Positions 36,102 to 46,194 of a stretch of 64,000 nucleotides of DNA are shown in pieces. Below the pieces are notes generated by a model. That model was not told the origin of the DNA. It searched no databases and saw only the letters and a list, made by a program, of their open reading frames with translations. How positions within the stretch are numbered: position 1 is the stretch's first letter; each line of letters opens with the position of its first letter. The translations under genes were made by a program, and so were the position numbers. The stretch is taken from positions 248,001 through 312,000 of the forward strand of contig BEDY01000004.1 of NCBI GenBank assembly GCA_002335605.1, given 5' to 3'. This DNA comes from Prillingera fragicola (lineage: Eukaryota; Basidiomycota; Tremellomycetes; Trichosporonales; Trichosporonaceae).

Positions 36102-38230
36102 CTAGCCGGAGTTGGCCCAGAATCCGCCCTTCTGTACGTCCAAAAGCTCATCAACGTTGCCGAGCCATTGACCGAGCTGCCGGTGTCAGTGTTGGGACCT
36201 AGCGCAAAAACTCACCATCTCCTTCTTCTCCTCCACTGTACGCACGCCTCCCTTGACAGGAGGATACAATTGGGCGGCACCAGAGGGCACACGGCGAGCA
36301 GGAGTCAAAGGCACTCCAGAGGGTGAAGCCGTCGAGGGTAAGGCGCCTCGCGTAAGCTCGGATGGGAATCCGCGGGAACGGGATGGCCCGCGGGCTTCAC
36401 CTGCCGCAGAGGAGCCTCGAACTGGCGTTGAGACAAGACTGGCCAGTGCGGATTGAGTCCGAGAGTGCCGAATACGCGGGCGACTTGAGTCAGACGTCGT
36501 CGACTCCAGGGTGGACGATTCTGGCGTCATGCTCTGCACCAATGGAGACTTCGTGGCGCGCTTGCTGGGTCGCCTGGCAATGGAGCTGCCGAGCTTCTGG
36601 AGCTCTGGTTGTGTTGACGAGCGTGTCACACTGGTCTGTGGTCCTGGAGACGGCGTCATGGCAAACTGCGCGTCAAGACGCCTGGGTACGACAGTGGACG
36701 ACGACGATGAAGACGACCCAGAGCTCGTACGGGAGCTGATGTGCGAACCAGTATCGCTGACGTTACCCGAAGGTGGCTCCCGTTGAACCCGAAGCCCAGA
36801 TTTTTGCGCTGCAGCCCACGCGGCTGAGTCTCGCCTGGTGAGCGACCCATCTTCTTCCTCGTCGACGGTCCTGTGACTCTTGCGGTCGTCGGGCGAAGCT
36901 GCGACGGGCGTAAGGGTGGTGGCTGTGCTTGATGAAGACGCGCGTCGGACGGCAGATGGAGTCTGGAAGCCAAGGACAGGCTTTGGAGGTTTGCGCGGGG
37001 TCTGCGGGACGAAAGGTAGATCCAAGTCCTCCCACTTTCGCAATGGCGAGTTGCCGCGAGGAGTTTCGGAGGACAGGCGACTGCGGTTGGGAGACGGCGG
37101 TACCGTAGTGACATCCTGGGCAGTTGTAAAGGAGCTTCCCGACTCATTGGCTGCTGTCAAACTTGAGCTAGAGCGGGAGCCCGCCACTCCGCCCAAGAGT
37201 TCTGGAAGCGCAGCCTCGCCTTCGGCCAAAAACATCCAAAAGTAGAGAAATTCACAGCTCTTCATCCTGAAATGGTTAGCTGGTGTCGTGACTTGCATGC
37301 TCACCGAACGTCTTTGGCGACGTCTGATCCGCGGAGTACGCGTGTGACTGCCTCGAGGCCAGACAGTGCTTCAAAGGTCCGCGCATACTCTGGTGAATCG
37401 ACCAGAACGCAGGAGAGCATATCGAGAAGAGTGTAAGCTGTGGGACGCAGGCCCTCGGCGGCTGGTTGCGATCGCAGCAAGAGAAGCAAATCCAAAAACA
37501 TCTGACTGTCAGCCTGCACATATCATGTGTCAGCCTACCTCAATTGCCCAGCGCTCTCCGGCGGCCTCCTTGCACTTGCGGCTTAGGAGAGTCAGCCCTT
37601 GGAGAATAGCCAGCATCGTGTCAATCTCTGGCCGCAGATGGCGTGCGAGTTCATCATTGGACGGAAGAGCAGATGCAGATGCACGCTTGGCCAGGGACGT
37701 GGTGTGACGGCCCAACAGTGCCAGGATTGGTAGGTGAACTGTAACTGTCAGCTTGGGTTACCGAAGCTACGCACCTTGGAGAGCTACAAACGCCTTAATG
37801 TCGTCCGTTGCTCCCGAGCACACGGCCAACACCCGCGCTTCCAGATAGTTGAGTGCACGCTTCCTTTTCCGGTTGGAACTCCTTAAACTCCGTAGCTGCC
37901 GAGATCAGTCCCGAGCTCGTCACGCGTGACAAAACTCACATCGTTTAATGCGCTGTCCTCGTCGACGACGCCGCTTGCAGCATCACCAACGGCAGCGGAG
38001 CGAAGAGGACGGTCCTTTCCTGCATTGTCTTGAACAGTAGGAGGAGGTGCGCTCTCTTGAACAGCAGGGAGAGGAGCGACCGAGTCTCGTTTGCGATGAG
38101 CTCGTGGGGGGGCGGGTTGTTGGTCTCTGGCGATCAATGCCAGGGCTGATGTGGACTGCGACCGGCGATGGGATGAACGCGGCGTCGCCGATGGTGGCTT
38201 TGAGGGGCCTCCAGGCGTCACGGGCACCAT
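36102..38230 (-). CDS. CDC14: SIN component Cdc14 (septation initiation, not the phosphatase)
   Basis: In fission yeast this Cdc14 partners the Sid1 kinase at the spindle pole in the septation initiation network. It is unrelated to the Cdc14 phosphatase. Read from ATG 38230: a basic, Ser/Pro-rich N-terminus; then RKRKRALNYLEARVLAVCSG with DDIKAFVALQ; HLRPEIDTMLAILQGLTLLS; AIEMFLDLLLLLRSQPAAEG with TAYTLLDMLSCVLVDSPEYA; and VKDVRMKSCEFLYFWMFLAE. These armadillo-like helices and the V-K-x-K-x-EFLYFW block match the family. A long Ser-rich insert of about 330 residues (mostly 36.2-37.2 kb) separates this core from the terminal helix LGQWLGNVDELLDVQKGG. That helix is reached by an intron right after the EEKKEM block and ends at TAG 36102. 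The insert is much longer than in the yeast protein and probably disordered. Confidence 0.85.
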
Positions 38231-38567
38231 GGAACAAGCTTGCAGGAGGTAAAGTGGGAATAGGATGGGAATGGAACGGATGATACATTCAAAAGAGGCA
38301 AAGCAGTCGCGGCACCTGCCCGTTGTTTACGTATAAATGCTCCCGTCAAAAGGCAGGTGGCCGCTGCGCGGATCCAAGTGGGGTGGGTGAGTGGGGAAGG
38401 GGTTCCAGCTGATGTTCTTGTTGCCACCTGAATTGTTCAAATTGTCAAAGCGCCTTGCCCACGACGAGATGCGACAGCTTACGGAGACGATGGACTCTTA
38501 AGTCTGATCTCAACAGTGTGCATAAAAGGCCATTTTTTTTTTACAAGTACACGACTGAATTGTCCCA
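38231..38567. other. Intergenic, with a poly-T tract
   Basis: About 340 bp between two genes on the - strand. A run of ten or so T residues lies at about 38533-38542, next to the end of the small-protein gene. Otherwise nothing was seen. Confidence 0.5.
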
Positions 38568-39028
38568 CTAAATCTGGCCGTCAAGCTTTGCCTTGCCAAG
38601 TTCAACCTGCTCTTCCCTGCCCAAAGTCTTGCCCTGGATAATGTTCGCATAGCCCTTGACCTAAATGGCAGTCAGCAATGACCCAATGGACTGCTGTGGT
38701 TGTCAAGGGCGCTTTGTCCACTACGCTTACCTGGTCCTTGAATGGCACCTTACCCTCGACGACTGAACCAGAGCCGGGCGAGGTGTCGGCTTGGGTTATC
38801 AACTTTGAGTCCCAAGCCTCCCTATCACTTACCTTGCTGCCCCTCCACGATACCCCCACCCGCTGGATTGATATCCGGAGCGACACGCGACCGTATCGGT
38901 GCGGGTCCACCTTGCTGAGAGCCCTGAACATTTGAGTCTTCGGCAAGGAGGCTGGCTGCGGCATCGTCCTGGGGACCAGTTCCCGCTATGTGGTGATGCT
39001 GGTGGTGGCCGTGTTGATGCTGCGACAT
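38568..39028 (-). CDS. Small hydrophilic protein, unknown function
   Basis: A three-exon gene of about 110 residues. The first exon is a His/Gln-rich start (MSQHQHGHHQHHHIAGTG) followed by an acidic and Pro-rich part. After introns the frame gives VVEGKVPFKDQ and then VKGYANIIQGKTLGREEQVE with LGKAKLDGQI at the C-terminus. The splice sites are canonical and in phase. The C-terminal segment, with the spacing F-K-x-Q-V-x-G-Y-A-x-x-x-x-G-K, looks conserved and helical and slightly recalls CsbD/stress-type small proteins, but I cannot name the family. The His-rich start could bind metal. It lies 174 bp downstream of the metallophosphoesterase gene on the same strand. Confidence 0.6.
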
Positions 39029-39202
39029 GCTGGATGATCAAGTTGTAGTAGATGTTGTTGATGCAACAGGCGCGACTCGCATAGGAGCCAATTATCTTGA
39101 CCAGGAATGCTTGGCCAGACCTGTGACGTCATGCATTTCGTGAAAGTATATCAATGTTACAAGTGACCAATGTACAACCGCGTTTTCTGCCTGTATTGTC
39201 TT

Positions 39203-41186
39203 TCAGAAGAAGTAGGCATTCATGAGAACCCAAACAACAGCGGCAAGGATGGCAATTGAAGCAAACTCGCGGCACGTCTTGACCATGACACTGTTGCGCG
39301 TGCGCCACAGCCACTTGAAGAAGCTGCGGATCCGGGCAGTGGGTCCCTTGCGGTCCACCACCAGGCTGAGGACGGACATGTCCTTGGCACGAGCAGCCGA
39401 TGCCCAATCAGCGGCAGACAGCATGCGAGGCATGACACCGCGGCGGGGTGTTGGGGTAAGAACACTGGGCGGCAACAAGCCCGTCGTGGATCGACGGACG
39501 GGGCCGGATGGTGCGGCGTTCCCATTGTCATTGCACAGATCGGCACCATAGCTTGAACGCCGCGAGAGTGCAGGCGAGTATGGGCCATTGGCCCACTCGC
39601 CGTCATTATCGTTGGCTGGCATGCGCGGACTATGCGACGGAGAGACCGGGGCGGAGACCGACGGGGTAAGAGTCTGGCCATGATGGCGCTCCCGGGGGCC
39701 AGTCATGGCCAAAGTCTGCAAATGTTGGGCCGAGCGACGCGATGGCAACGTGAGGGGCGGAGGTTTTTCATAGTGCTTCTCCTCGGGTGTGTAGCGGGGC
39801 TTGTGGTCGTAAGGGCTTGGAGCCCGGGACCAAGCAGAACGAATGTTGGTGACGACAAGGAAGAGAAGGGTGAGAATTGCCAGAGGCAGGTACACTCGTG
39901 TGTAGACGCCCAGTTGATCGGGGAGAAAGCATGGCATGTCTGCGTGGCTGATCTGGCCGTCTGTAGGCGGAACGAGGGAGAGGAGCTGCAAGCCTGGTCG
40001 GCGAATGCCCGCGGAAGACGAAAAGGACTTGATAGTGACTTCTTTGATGCCGTTCGGGTGCATGACCTCGCAGTAGTCATGGTCGTCACCACTAAACACC
40101 AATTTGGGCTTGATCGCATCGAGCAGAAATCGACTCGTATCTGATCCCAGAAGATTCTGATAGCCGATGCCAACACCCTTTTGAATACGGCCATGCTCTC
40201 GCAAAGGACCGCAAATAGCAGAGTCGGATCGTGCAAGGGGAATATGAGAAATGAGTATGGGGTTCACAGGAGGATCTGGCACAGTTAGTTTGACTCGTAT
40301 CAAAGACCAATAAACGCACCTTGACGAAGCGCCTTGACAAACTCGATGACACCGTTCTCCACTCCCTCCCATTCACCAAACTGAATCTCGGCCGCGTACC
40401 GCCTGTAGTCTTCCTCGACAAGCCCAACAGAGTCCAAAAGGACAATGCTGTGGTTTGCAATGGACAGAATCGTGTTGGGTTCCGAAAAGTGCTTGGTATA
40501 ACGCTTTCGTGCCAGGGGCGAGAAACGGCGATTGGGGCCGAGAGGAATGTCGTGGTTTCCGGGGACAAAGAACATGGGCGTGTCCGACTTGGGAATCTTG
40601 AAGATTGAACGAAAGAGCTCATGGTATTGATTGTACTCTTCGTTGCTCATGACCCTGCGACCTTCATCGAGCATGTCGCCCACAACAATGACGGTATCGA
40701 TCCTCCCCAGACGAGTCACAACGTTCCAGCTCTTGCGCATAAAGAGCTCCTCCATGCCCTGCCGAATCGCATTCACCCAGGGTGAACTGGTGGACGGATG
40801 TGAGAAGATTGGATGGGGCACATGTGGGTCGGCCACAAGGACAATGTGGGTTGGTACATGAGACGACTGCTTCCGTAGTGCCGCATCAGGAAAGCGGCAG
40901 TTAGATAGCGAGCTGAAGAACTATTGCTGTGTCAGTGCGAGTTTGTTGTGAAAGTAGGAGCGCATAGGCTGTGCGACAATACTCACCTCGCCAACCTGTG
41001 GAAAGTTAGTACGACGTTCCTGTATCGCGGCTATGTGGTGCTCACCTCGTACCAGATCACCAGAACGACCCAGCCAAAGCGCAGAACTAGCAGCTGCGTT
41101 GGGCGACTGCGAAGACTCGACCTGCGATGCTTGGACTGCATGTGCATGTTGCCGGAAACTGGCGAGTGGGGGCGGCTGTACGACAT
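39203..41186 (-). CDS. Cdc1/Ted1-like metallophosphoesterase (PGAP5 family)
   Basis: Members act in the ER on GPI anchors, removing ethanolamine phosphate from a mannose so that GPI proteins can exit. Read from ATG 41186 (MSYSRPHSPVSGNMHM). One N-terminal membrane helix (LLVLRFGWVVLVIWYE) is followed by a 9 nt exon at 40987-40995 (VGE), then FFSSLSNCRFPDAAL. The phosphoesterase motifs are present: VADPHVPHP in place of the D-x-H motif, TVIVVGDMLDEGR (GD-x-x-D), FFVPGNHDIPLG (GNHD), PILISHIPLAR and LVFSGDDHDYC (G-x-D-H). Two more hydrophobic segments (VYLPLAILTLLFLVVTNI and the C-terminal IAILAAVVWVLMNAYFF) flank a Ser/Pro-rich cytosolic part. Substrate is inferred from the family only. Confidence 0.9.
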
Positions 41187-42453
41187 TACCAAGGGGAGGA
41201 TTCCTGAACGGGATCCGGGGGTACAAGTAAACGTGCCGGTGGAGGCGGCCAGCTGACGGATTGTACGTTCCACCTGTGTCGAGAAGCGAGTGGTGTCACA
41301 ACGATGCAGTGGAGAGCGAAGCAAGAATTACTCAAACGTGTAAGCAATTGTGTATCGAGGGGTTCAACTTGCAGCGCGCGCTCTGGCCGTGCACGCGTTT
41401 GTGGCGTGGAAAAATCAAGGCACTTGGCGCACACATGCCTGAAGCTGAAGTCCGAGCCAGGTGGCCATCTCCTTTAAGGCCATTCCAATAATGTATCCAG
41501 CCAGATGCTGCCGCAGAGGGTTTCTCGTCCCAGGCTGCACGCGCAGGCGCGCAAAGCGCAGGCAACAGCAGTGGTATACAACGCGCAGACTTTGACCCAC
41601 ACTCTAGAACTCTCCCTGTTCCTAGTGCTTGCAATTACAGGGTCCACGATTCCACTGGGCCACTGCTGAGCAGTCATCGCGGAGCACTGGCGCACTGGGC
41701 AGTGCCATGTGTCAGTAACGTGGTATCTCTCTCTCAGCCATGATCCATGAAGAAGTGACGGAAAGTGTGTAGTACAAGTGGAGGTCTAGCACTGGATGAT
41801 CAGGATCGTATGCAGTGGTTTAGCGATCAGTACTACAGGCCGTGGCCTCCTTAGGCGACAGCATTGGGCAATGCTGATCTGCCTGCCGCTCAGACATTCA
41901 ATCTGATGTGACGGACGTGCAATGGACAAACCAGTGATCATGATCTCTTGAGCCTTGGAGCCTGCTGATGGCTTGATAGTCGCAAGTCCAGTGCGTCATT
42001 CCTCTTCGCATAATGCAATGTGAATGACACGCACTCCTCTTCCTCTGACGTTGTCAGACGTGACAACGGGTGTGCGATCGTCAGGCGCGCCTGGCTTCAG
42101 GACGTTTTGTCAGGGCCATACATTGAGAATGGGAAGAAGCCGCCAGCGTCCGTACGGCGTACTGGCCACCCAAGGTTCACCGGCCTCACCGGTTCACCCA
42201 CCCGGGTCAACTGTCCATGTCACAACTGCCACAAATGGCGGAATTATAGAATTCCACCACCAGTCGCTCGCCACGACGTCAGAGCTTCGTTTGCCGCCCT
42301 GCCCTGTCATGACCCGCCTCTGCCGTCGTCACTACGCATTTCCTTCACCTTCTTCAGTTCTCTCATCAACCCATCCATCTCGAGTTATCCACTCTCCCTC
42401 TAAACTAATACCTTAACGTCCTTGTGACAGAACCCAAAGTCCCTCAAATTACA
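41187..42453. other. Intergenic between divergent phosphoesterase and YOP1 genes
   Basis: About 1.27 kb without a recognisable gene. The right-hand third is CT-rich (for example CCATCCATCTCGAG and CTCTCCCTCTAAAC near 42370-42405), as expected for a highly expressed gene leader. A cluster of CACCGG and ACCCGGGT steps lies near 42178-42210. Confidence 0.5.
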
Positions 42454-42566
42454 GTGAGTAGCCCTGGGCAGCTCGCTGCATGAGCCTACCACTGGGATCA
42501 ATCGCCCGCGTGGGAATCTCCATCACTGCCTGTTCCGACGCTTTTGATACTGATGCCTTTACTCAG
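42454..42566 (+). other. Probable 5'-UTR intron abutting the YOP1 start codon
   Basis: GTGAGT at 42454 and TTTACTCAG ending at 42566 bracket 113 nt. The acceptor AG is immediately followed by the YOP1 ATG, so the start codon is the first triplet of the second exon. Inferred from motifs only. Confidence 0.55.
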
Positions 42567-43473
42567 ATGTCGACCCCTCAGGCTCAGCAGATCAAGCAGA
42601 ACTTTGTCAGCCACCCTTATGTGCAGCAGGCCTCCAAGATGGTCCAAGGCCAGATGAGCCAGCTCGACGCCGAGCTCAACCAGTTCCCCGTCCTCCGTGA
42701 CATTGAGCAGAAGACCAAGGTTCCCAAGGCTTACGGTGTTCTCGGCCTTGCCGCCTCGTGAGTAAAGCAACAAGCTCTTCTGCCTGCCCAGCTAACCGCA
42801 CTTTCTAATCAGTGCCGTTGTTCTCATCTTCTGTACGTTGTTGCCTGTCTCGAGATTTCTATCCTTCACTGTGCTAACCGAATGCCAGTCAACCTCTTTG
42901 GCCTCGCTCAGGTGAGCTCTACGAGCCCTGTACCGCAGGTCAACTTGACTAACGATTACGCAGCCCGTGAGCAACATTATTGGCTACGCCCTCCCCGTCT
43001 ACCTCTCGATCCAGGCTATCGAGAGCCCCACCACCAACGACGACAAGCAGTGGTTGACCTACTGGATCGTCTTTGCCACCTTCAACCTCATTGAGTCGAT
43101 TGCCATCCGCCCTATTCTCTACTGGGTCCCCATGTACTTTGTTCTCAAGACCCTCTTCACCATCTGGCGTGAGTTTTGAATGTCCCGCACCTGCCCAGCG
43201 GCTAATGTGCGCAGTCTTCCTTCCCGGCACCCGTGGCGCCGAGACCCTCTACTTCAACGTTCTCCGCCCCGTTCTCGGCAACGTCAAGGCCCGCGTCAAC
43301 GCCCCCACCGCTTCGTCGACCGGCTTTGGCAGCTCGACCTCGTTCTCGACTGGCACCACTGCTCCTTCGAGCTTTGGCACCACTGCTCCCTCGAGCTTTG
43401 AGCGTGAGTACAAGTGTGACAGCATGGCAGGGGGCGCAAACTGACGTGCCACGTAGACGAGAAGACTCTCTAA
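42567..43473 (+). CDS. YOP1: Yop1/REEP5-type ER membrane-shaping protein
   Basis: Yop1 inserts a hairpin into the ER membrane and with reticulons makes tubules. From ATG 42567 (MSTPQAQQIKQNFVSHPYVQ) six exons join in phase. Blocks: VLRDIEQKTKVPKAYGVLGL, AVVLIFFNLFGLAQPVSNII, GYALPVYLSIQAIESPTTND and DKQWLTYWIVFATFNLIES, then ILYWVPMYFVLKTLFTIW and FLPGTRGAETLYFNVLRP. This is the TB2/DP1/HVA22 domain with its paired hairpins, and KQWLTYW is the family signature. The tail is Ser/Thr-rich (SSTSFSTGTTAPSSFGTT) and ends HEKTL. Codon use is strongly biased to C-ending codons, indicating high expression. Confidence 0.95.
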
Positions 43474-44292
43474 GGAAGCGTCGTTTTTAACGACAATGCT
43501 ACCCCCCTAATGATCAACGACTACGAGACACGATCTGCAGGAGCGTTCCCAACCCCAAGTGTGGTGTGCTACGCATGCTGCACTGTTTGAAACGTGAGGA
43601 GGAGAGGAAGCTTAATGATATACACTGATATGCGTCGGAGATGAATGTGATGCTGCGCATATTACGTTTTTTGTGTGTAGATACGAAGCAAGCAGACATG
43701 CTTCCTGCACACGAGCTGCTGCGGTCCGAAAGCTGCTGCCAATGCAAAATCCGGCGCGAACCTGTGGTGACGTTTTTTATTGTCAGTCTCATGGACAAGG
43801 CCCATGGCCCGTGACTGGGCCCACCACCGGGGTGCCTTGCCCTTGCGGCCAAAGGGTCCGTTAGTGCGGCGGCGGCCGGCTGGCTCGGCACTTTTGGGCA
43901 CTGTACGCGTCTTGCTGTCGTTGTTCATTTTTCGTGCACTCAATACCTCCCCAAACCACTGTTTTGCTTCCGTCCTTGGCCAATGAGCCCTGAGTCCAAG
44001 GATGAAGAAGTGGTACGAGAGTTTGAGCAGCCGCGCAGGAGCCCGACGCAAGCCAGTGTTGACTTTTGACTGCGTTGTCGTTCGCTCGTTTCTCGTATCT
44101 CCCACACGCAAGTGTTGAACAGCCAACGCTTCGAAACCCCTTGTACACACTGTTCACGACCCGCCAAACATAATTCAGAGCTCGCATTACAGCTCTGTCC
44201 CCATCTCGCGCTTGATCCAGACTTGTCGCCAGATCGCGTCTCAGCCACATTCCTGCCACTCTTCTGTGCAACAACAAATTCAGCAGCTAGCA
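43474..44292. other. Intergenic upstream of ERG5
   Basis: About 820 bp between YOP1 and ERG5, both on the + strand. It contains CT-rich leader-like sequence before 44293 and one small - strand frame listed separately. No other gene was seen. Confidence 0.45.
43662..43928 (-). CDS. Possible small basic protein (88 aa)
   Basis: An uninterrupted ATG frame starting MNNDSKTRTVPKSAEPAGRR, with a basic, Gly- and Arg-rich middle (TNGPFGRKGKAPRWWAQSRA) and KKRHHR, ending IYTQKT. The composition is coherent and hydrophilic, unlike nearby chance frames, but I recognise no family and it lies in the presumed ERG5 promoter. It may be a real small gene or a chance frame. Confidence 0.3.
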   Translation of the reverse strand: MNNDSKTRTVPKSAEPAGRRRTNGPFGRKGKAPRWWAQSRAMGLVHETDNKKRHHRFAPDFALAAAFGPQQLVCRKHVCLLRIYTQKT

Positions 44293-46194
44293 ATGCAGGC
44301 CCCGGCCTCCCAGACCATTACTCGCCCCACTTCGCTCGCCGACCTCGCGTCGGTGACATCGTGGGGTCTCGACAGTCTGTCCAAGACTCGTTTTGACACG
44401 TACGTGCACTGTGACTCAAGAATAAAAAAGCTCTTGTCGCTGACATTTAACGTTCTTGAACTCCCACGGATCACTCACGTTACTCTTCTGCTTGTGCACG
44501 CGTTTTCTACCTGCGTATGGCGACCCCTTGCAAACTGCCACTCATACTCCATCGTGCCACAAACCGTCGTACCATGCCGATCCTTGCCGTGCTCGCCCCG
44601 TGATTTCCTTATTGTTCTCTTTCGTCGGCGCGTGTTATTCCCCTGAACAGCAAGACCACCGCCGCCACAGTCTTGACGATCATCATCTCGCTCCTGATCC
44701 TTGAGCAGGTTGTGTACCGTTCCAAGAAGGCTCACCTTCCCGGTGACAAGTGGACCATTCCCGTCATTGGCAAGTTTGCCGACTCGCTCAACCCTACCCT
44801 CGCAAACTACAAGAAGCAATGGTACTCTGGCGCTCTGTCCTGCGTGTCGGTGTTCAACATGTACGTGTGCTCATCTCGACATGTGTGCTGATGTCAGATT
44901 CATCGTCATCGGCTCCTCCAACGAGATGGCTCGCAAGATTCTCAACTCGCCCAACCACGCTGAACCCTGCCTGGTCGCGTCAGCCAAAAAGGTCCTTCTT
45001 CCCGAGAACTGGGTCTTCCTCCACGGCAAGATTCACGCCGACTACCGCAAGGCTCTCAACGTTCTCTTCACCCAGAAGGCTCTCTCGATCTACCTCCCCA
45101 TCCAGGAGCGCATCTACCGTCGCTTCTTTGCCGAGTGGACCGAGCACAAGGAGCCCCGTGAGATGATGCTCCACATGCGTGACCTCAACATGGAGACTTC
45201 GCTCAGCGTCTTTATCGGCCCTTACCTGTCCGAGAGCGAGAAGCTTGAGATCAACGTAAAGTACTGGCAGATTACCGTCGCCCTCGAGCTTGTCAACTTC
45301 CCCCTCGCGCTCCCCGGCACCAAGGTTTATAACGCTATCCAGGCTCGCAAGATTGTCATGAAGTACCTCGAGCGTGCTTCCGCCGACGCAAAGAAGCGCA
45401 TGGCCGACCCCCACGCCGAGCCCGAGTGTCTTCTTGACGAGTGGGTCCGTGCCATGCTCCTCGCCAAGTCTGGCTCCGGTGAGCAGGCTCGTCTTCTCAG
45501 CCGCGAGTACTCGGACAAGGAGATTGGCATGGTCATTCTTTCGTTCCTCTTTGCTTCGCAGGACGCCATGTCCAGTGCCATTGTTTGGGCCTTCCAGCTC
45601 ACTGCCGACAACCCCGAGGTTCTCGCCAAGATCCGTGAGGAGCAGTACCGTGTTCGTGGCGGCGACGTCGACGCCCCCCTTACCCTCGACCTCGTCGAGG
45701 ACATGGTCTACACCCGTGCCACCATCAAGGAGGTTCTCCGTCTTATGCCCCCCGTCATCATGGTCCCTTACCTCACCACCAAGGCATTCCCCATTACTCC
45801 CGAGTACACTGTCCCCAAGGGCGCCATGGTTATTCCCGCCTTTTGGAACTCGCTGCACGACGAGACCTGCTACCCCGAGCCCGACAAGTTTATGCCCGAG
45901 CGCTGGCTCCCCAAGGAGGACGGCTCGCTTCCCCTCGCCGAGAGCAAGCCCCAAAACTATCTCGTGTGGGGCAGCGGCCCTCACAAGTGCATTGGCGGTC
46001 AGTACGCCACCATGCACCTGGCCAGTACTCTCGGCACTGCCGCGGTCAAGATGCGCTGGGACCACGCGCGCACCGAGAACAGTGACGAGGTCCAGGTTAT
46101 CGCTGCCATCTTCCCCAAGGACTCGTTCCGCGCCACCTTTGACCCGATAACCCCTACTGAGCTCGAGGGCTTGATCAAGGCCGGTGGCGCTTGA
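44293..46194 (+). CDS. ERG5: Sterol C-22 desaturase, cytochrome P450 CYP61 (Erg5)
   Basis: Erg5 introduces the side-chain C-22 double bond late in ergosterol synthesis in the ER. Three exons: 44293-44399, 44651-44860 and 44898-46194, giving 537 aa. A membrane anchor (TVLTIIISLLILEQVVY) precedes a Pro-rich hinge. KALNVLFTQKALSIYLPIQE and the I-helix FLFASQDAMSSAIVWAF are characteristic of CYP61 and differ from CYP51 (Erg11). The K-helix ExxR is TIKEVLRLMPP, the PERW region is FMPERWLPKE, and the heme loop is WGSGPHKCIGGQYA with the Cys codon at 45988-45990. The first intron, at 251 nt, is several times longer than nearly all others here. Codon use is extremely biased to C-ending codons. Confidence 0.95.

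Noticed and set aside
36102..38230. Reading Cdc14 as the dual-specificity phosphatase
   Set aside because: No HCxxGxxR phosphatase loop; the helical EFLYFW core belongs to the unrelated SIN protein of the same name.
38533..38542. Poly-T tract as an RNA polymerase III terminator
   Set aside because: No tRNA or other polymerase III gene precedes it on the + strand; more likely a simple 3' flank tract.
44980..46065. 361-codon frame on the - strand
   Set aside because: Shadow of ERG5 caused by its very strong third-position C bias; translation is Gly/Leu/Val-rich without motifs.
44293..46194. Reading this P450 as ERG11 (CYP51)
   Set aside because: The I-helix FLFASQDAMSS and the KALNVLFTQKALS block are CYP61 features; CYP51 has a different I-helix with a HxSS/T type motif.
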